Part shown: in pieces, positions 63,267 through 64,000 of the stretch
How positions within the stretch are numbered: the stretch's first letter is position 1
Layout: each line of letters opens with the position of its first letter
Assembly: GCF_900604515.1 (NCBI RefSeq)
Contig: NZ_UWOS01000001.1
Coordinates: 620,001 to 684,000, forward strand
DNA length: 64,000 nt
Source: Arcanobacterium ihumii
GTDB lineage: Bacteria > Actinomycetota > Actinomycetes > Actinomycetales > Actinomycetaceae
Direction of reading: 5' to 3'
Translations under genes and position numbers: made by a program
The notes under the pieces: model-generated
Database searches by the model: none
What the model was told of the DNA's origin: nothing
The model's input: only the letters and a program-made list of their open reading frames with translations

Positions 63267-63301
63267 TTTGGTGCCCCCGGGCAGAATCGAACTGCCGACA
63301 C
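63267..63301. repeat. Right attachment site within tRNA-Arg
   Basis: Perfect 35-bp copy of 58681-58715. It overlaps the 3' part of tRNA-Arg(CCT). Confidence 0.9.
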
Positions 63302-63344
63302 CCGCTTTAGGAGAGCGGTGCTCTATCCACTGAGCTACGAAGGC
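63269..63344 (-). tRNA. tRNA-Arg(CCT)
   Basis: 76 nt with encoded CCA: acceptor GCCTTCG/CGGGGGC, anticodon stem CCGCT/AGCGG with loop CTCCTAA, anticodon CCT, T-arm GGCAG/CTGCC. Intact although the element is inserted at its 3' end. Confidence 0.95.
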
Positions 63345-63435
63345 GGACTTAACTAGTCTAGCGGAATGAGAGCACACACCCCAATTTCAGATGTATGCTC
63401 CCACTCGCTCAATGAGATTGTGTACTAATCGCCGA

Positions 63436-64000
63436 TCACAACCCTGCGCTCTCCACCGCGTGGTCTGGTCCGACGTCATCTCCCTCACGGACACGGCGTG
63501 GTACAACCATTGCCGGGCAGGCCGCATATTCAAGGATCGCCTGCGACGTCGATCCCAGCAAGAGCCCTTTAAAACCGCCCCGTCCGCGGGTACCAAGTAC
63601 CAGCAAATCTGCTTCCTTGGAGAGCTCAGTTAAAAGGACAACTGGATTGCCCTGCATCACATGAACTTCGACGTCAATATCGCGACCTTCATCAACAGCG
63701 ACGAGCTGGTCTTCAACGCTCGACGCAATTTCTTCGAAGAAATCATCATCAAGTGAGAATTGTGGAACCCAGCTCACGGCATCAACATTAACCGAACAAA
63801 CAATGGAGAGCTTTCCTCGCCAGCGGTCTGCTTCCCAAACCGCGCGTTGTAAGGCCATTTTTGCGTGTTCCGAACCGTCTACGCCAACAACCACATGCTT
63901 CACTGGCAGGCAGGAATCTCCACCTTGATGAGGGACGACGACGGTCGGGCAGTAAGCATAGGCAGGCACCGCCGTCGAAACGGTGCGAAGAAGACGGTCG
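63436..64000 (-). CDS. Universal stress protein, tandem UspA domains (runs off the right edge)
   Basis: The frame is open to base 64000, so the first Usp domain is cut; its end is visible as TVSTAVPAYAYCPTVVVPH. The second domain is complete: VKHVVVGVDGSEHAKMAL, ADLLVLGTRGRGGFKGLLLG (ATP-binding G-x2-G-x9-G type) and ILEYAACPAMVVPRR. An internal GTG at 63969 is not a start. Tandem Usp proteins of this form are common in actinobacteria and respond to hypoxia or starvation. Confidence 0.9.
   Translation of the reverse strand, partial: DRLLRTVSTAVPAYAYCPTVVVPHQGGDSCLPVKHVVVGVDGSEHAKMALQRAVWEADRWRGKLSIVCSVNVDAVSWVPQFSLDDDFFEEIASSVEDQLVAVDEGRDIDVEVHVMQGNPVVLLTELSKEADLLVLGTRGRGGFKGLLLGSTSQAILEYAACPAMVVPRRVREGDDVGPDHAVESAGL

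Larger units (their letters stand above)
58681..63301. mobile_element. 4.6-kb tRNA-Arg integrative element carrying a YcaO/RiPP cluster
   Basis: Bounded by a perfect 35-bp direct repeat, the right copy inside intact tRNA-Arg(CCT). Contents: MFS-type exporter, YcaO enzyme, precursor-like peptide, and a broken tyrosine integrase next to the tRNA, the usual layout of islands inserted in tRNA 3' ends. The inside is visibly AT-richer than the flanking helicase gene. Confidence 0.85.

Overview
The window looks like a chromosome segment of a moderate-GC actinobacterium, most likely Actinomycetaceae (Arcanobacterium/Trueperella-like). The support is the gene content: a SigK/RskA/DipZ module, a Glp (MoeA-like)/GlpR (SepX) division pair, an actinobacterial HxH-repeat surface protein, an LAETG sorting signal, a Corynebacterium-type inositol cluster with a Cgl0158-family aldolase, and several apparently leaderless genes. 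The species cannot be named from the sequence alone.

Region 1 (1-12.9 kb) is a defence island: the C-terminus of an SNF2-like helicase, a type III restriction-modification pair (mod-res), an RloC-like AAA ATPase and an AbiH-family protein, all co-oriented, then a leftward PIN-toxin pair, a GIY-YIG nuclease and two small unknown genes. The mod gene is split by a C8 tract; one more C restores a 648-residue methyltransferase, so this is a candidate phase-variable system. Region 2 (13-22.5 kb) is cell-envelope biology: a membrane protein, the HxH-repeat surface protein under a Zur/Fur-like palindrome, the dipZ-sigK-rskA operon, and a divergent lipoprotein whose C-terminal 50 residues are ten tandem Met-x-Asp-x-Lys pentapeptides, resembling hypochlorite/oxidant-scavenging Met-rich proteins. 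Region 3 (22.5-29.2 kb) holds YagU, a 7-bp tandem repeat, and a methionine operon (metN-metI-metQ, a GlcD-like 2-hydroxyacid dehydrogenase, an aminotransferase) preceded by a short Met-containing leader peptide, an antiterminator and a terminator. Region 4 (29.5-34.6 kb) carries an LAETG surface protein, an EamA transporter, a small membrane protein with a switch-like 5' leader, and an alcohol dehydrogenase.

Region 5 (34.7-48.6 kb) is a complete myo-inositol catabolic locus: iolC, Cgl0158-type aldolase, iolB, iolD, iolA and a sugar porter leftward; a GntR regulator, transaldolase-like protein, iolG, iolE and a second Gfo/Idh dehydrogenase rightward. A TGTA-NN-TACA palindrome recurs upstream of several of its units and is the probable GntR operator. 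Region 6 (48.8-58.7 kb) has tRNA-Ala(CGC), GlpR/SepX, MoeA/Glp, 5-formyl-THF cyclo-ligase, a CpaB-like SAF protein, MscL and a giant helicase-like protein with a degenerate P-loop.

Region 7 (58.68-63.30 kb) is a small tRNA-Arg(CCT) integrative element bounded by a perfect 35-bp direct repeat. It carries a decayed tyrosine integrase and a minimal YcaO-type RiPP cluster: an unannotated 36-residue precursor-like peptide with its own strong promoter and ribosome-binding site, a terminator/attenuator hairpin, a YcaO cyclodehydratase broken by a +1 frameshift, and an MFS-type exporter. This is the most likely undescribed system here. The window ends in a truncated tandem universal-stress protein.
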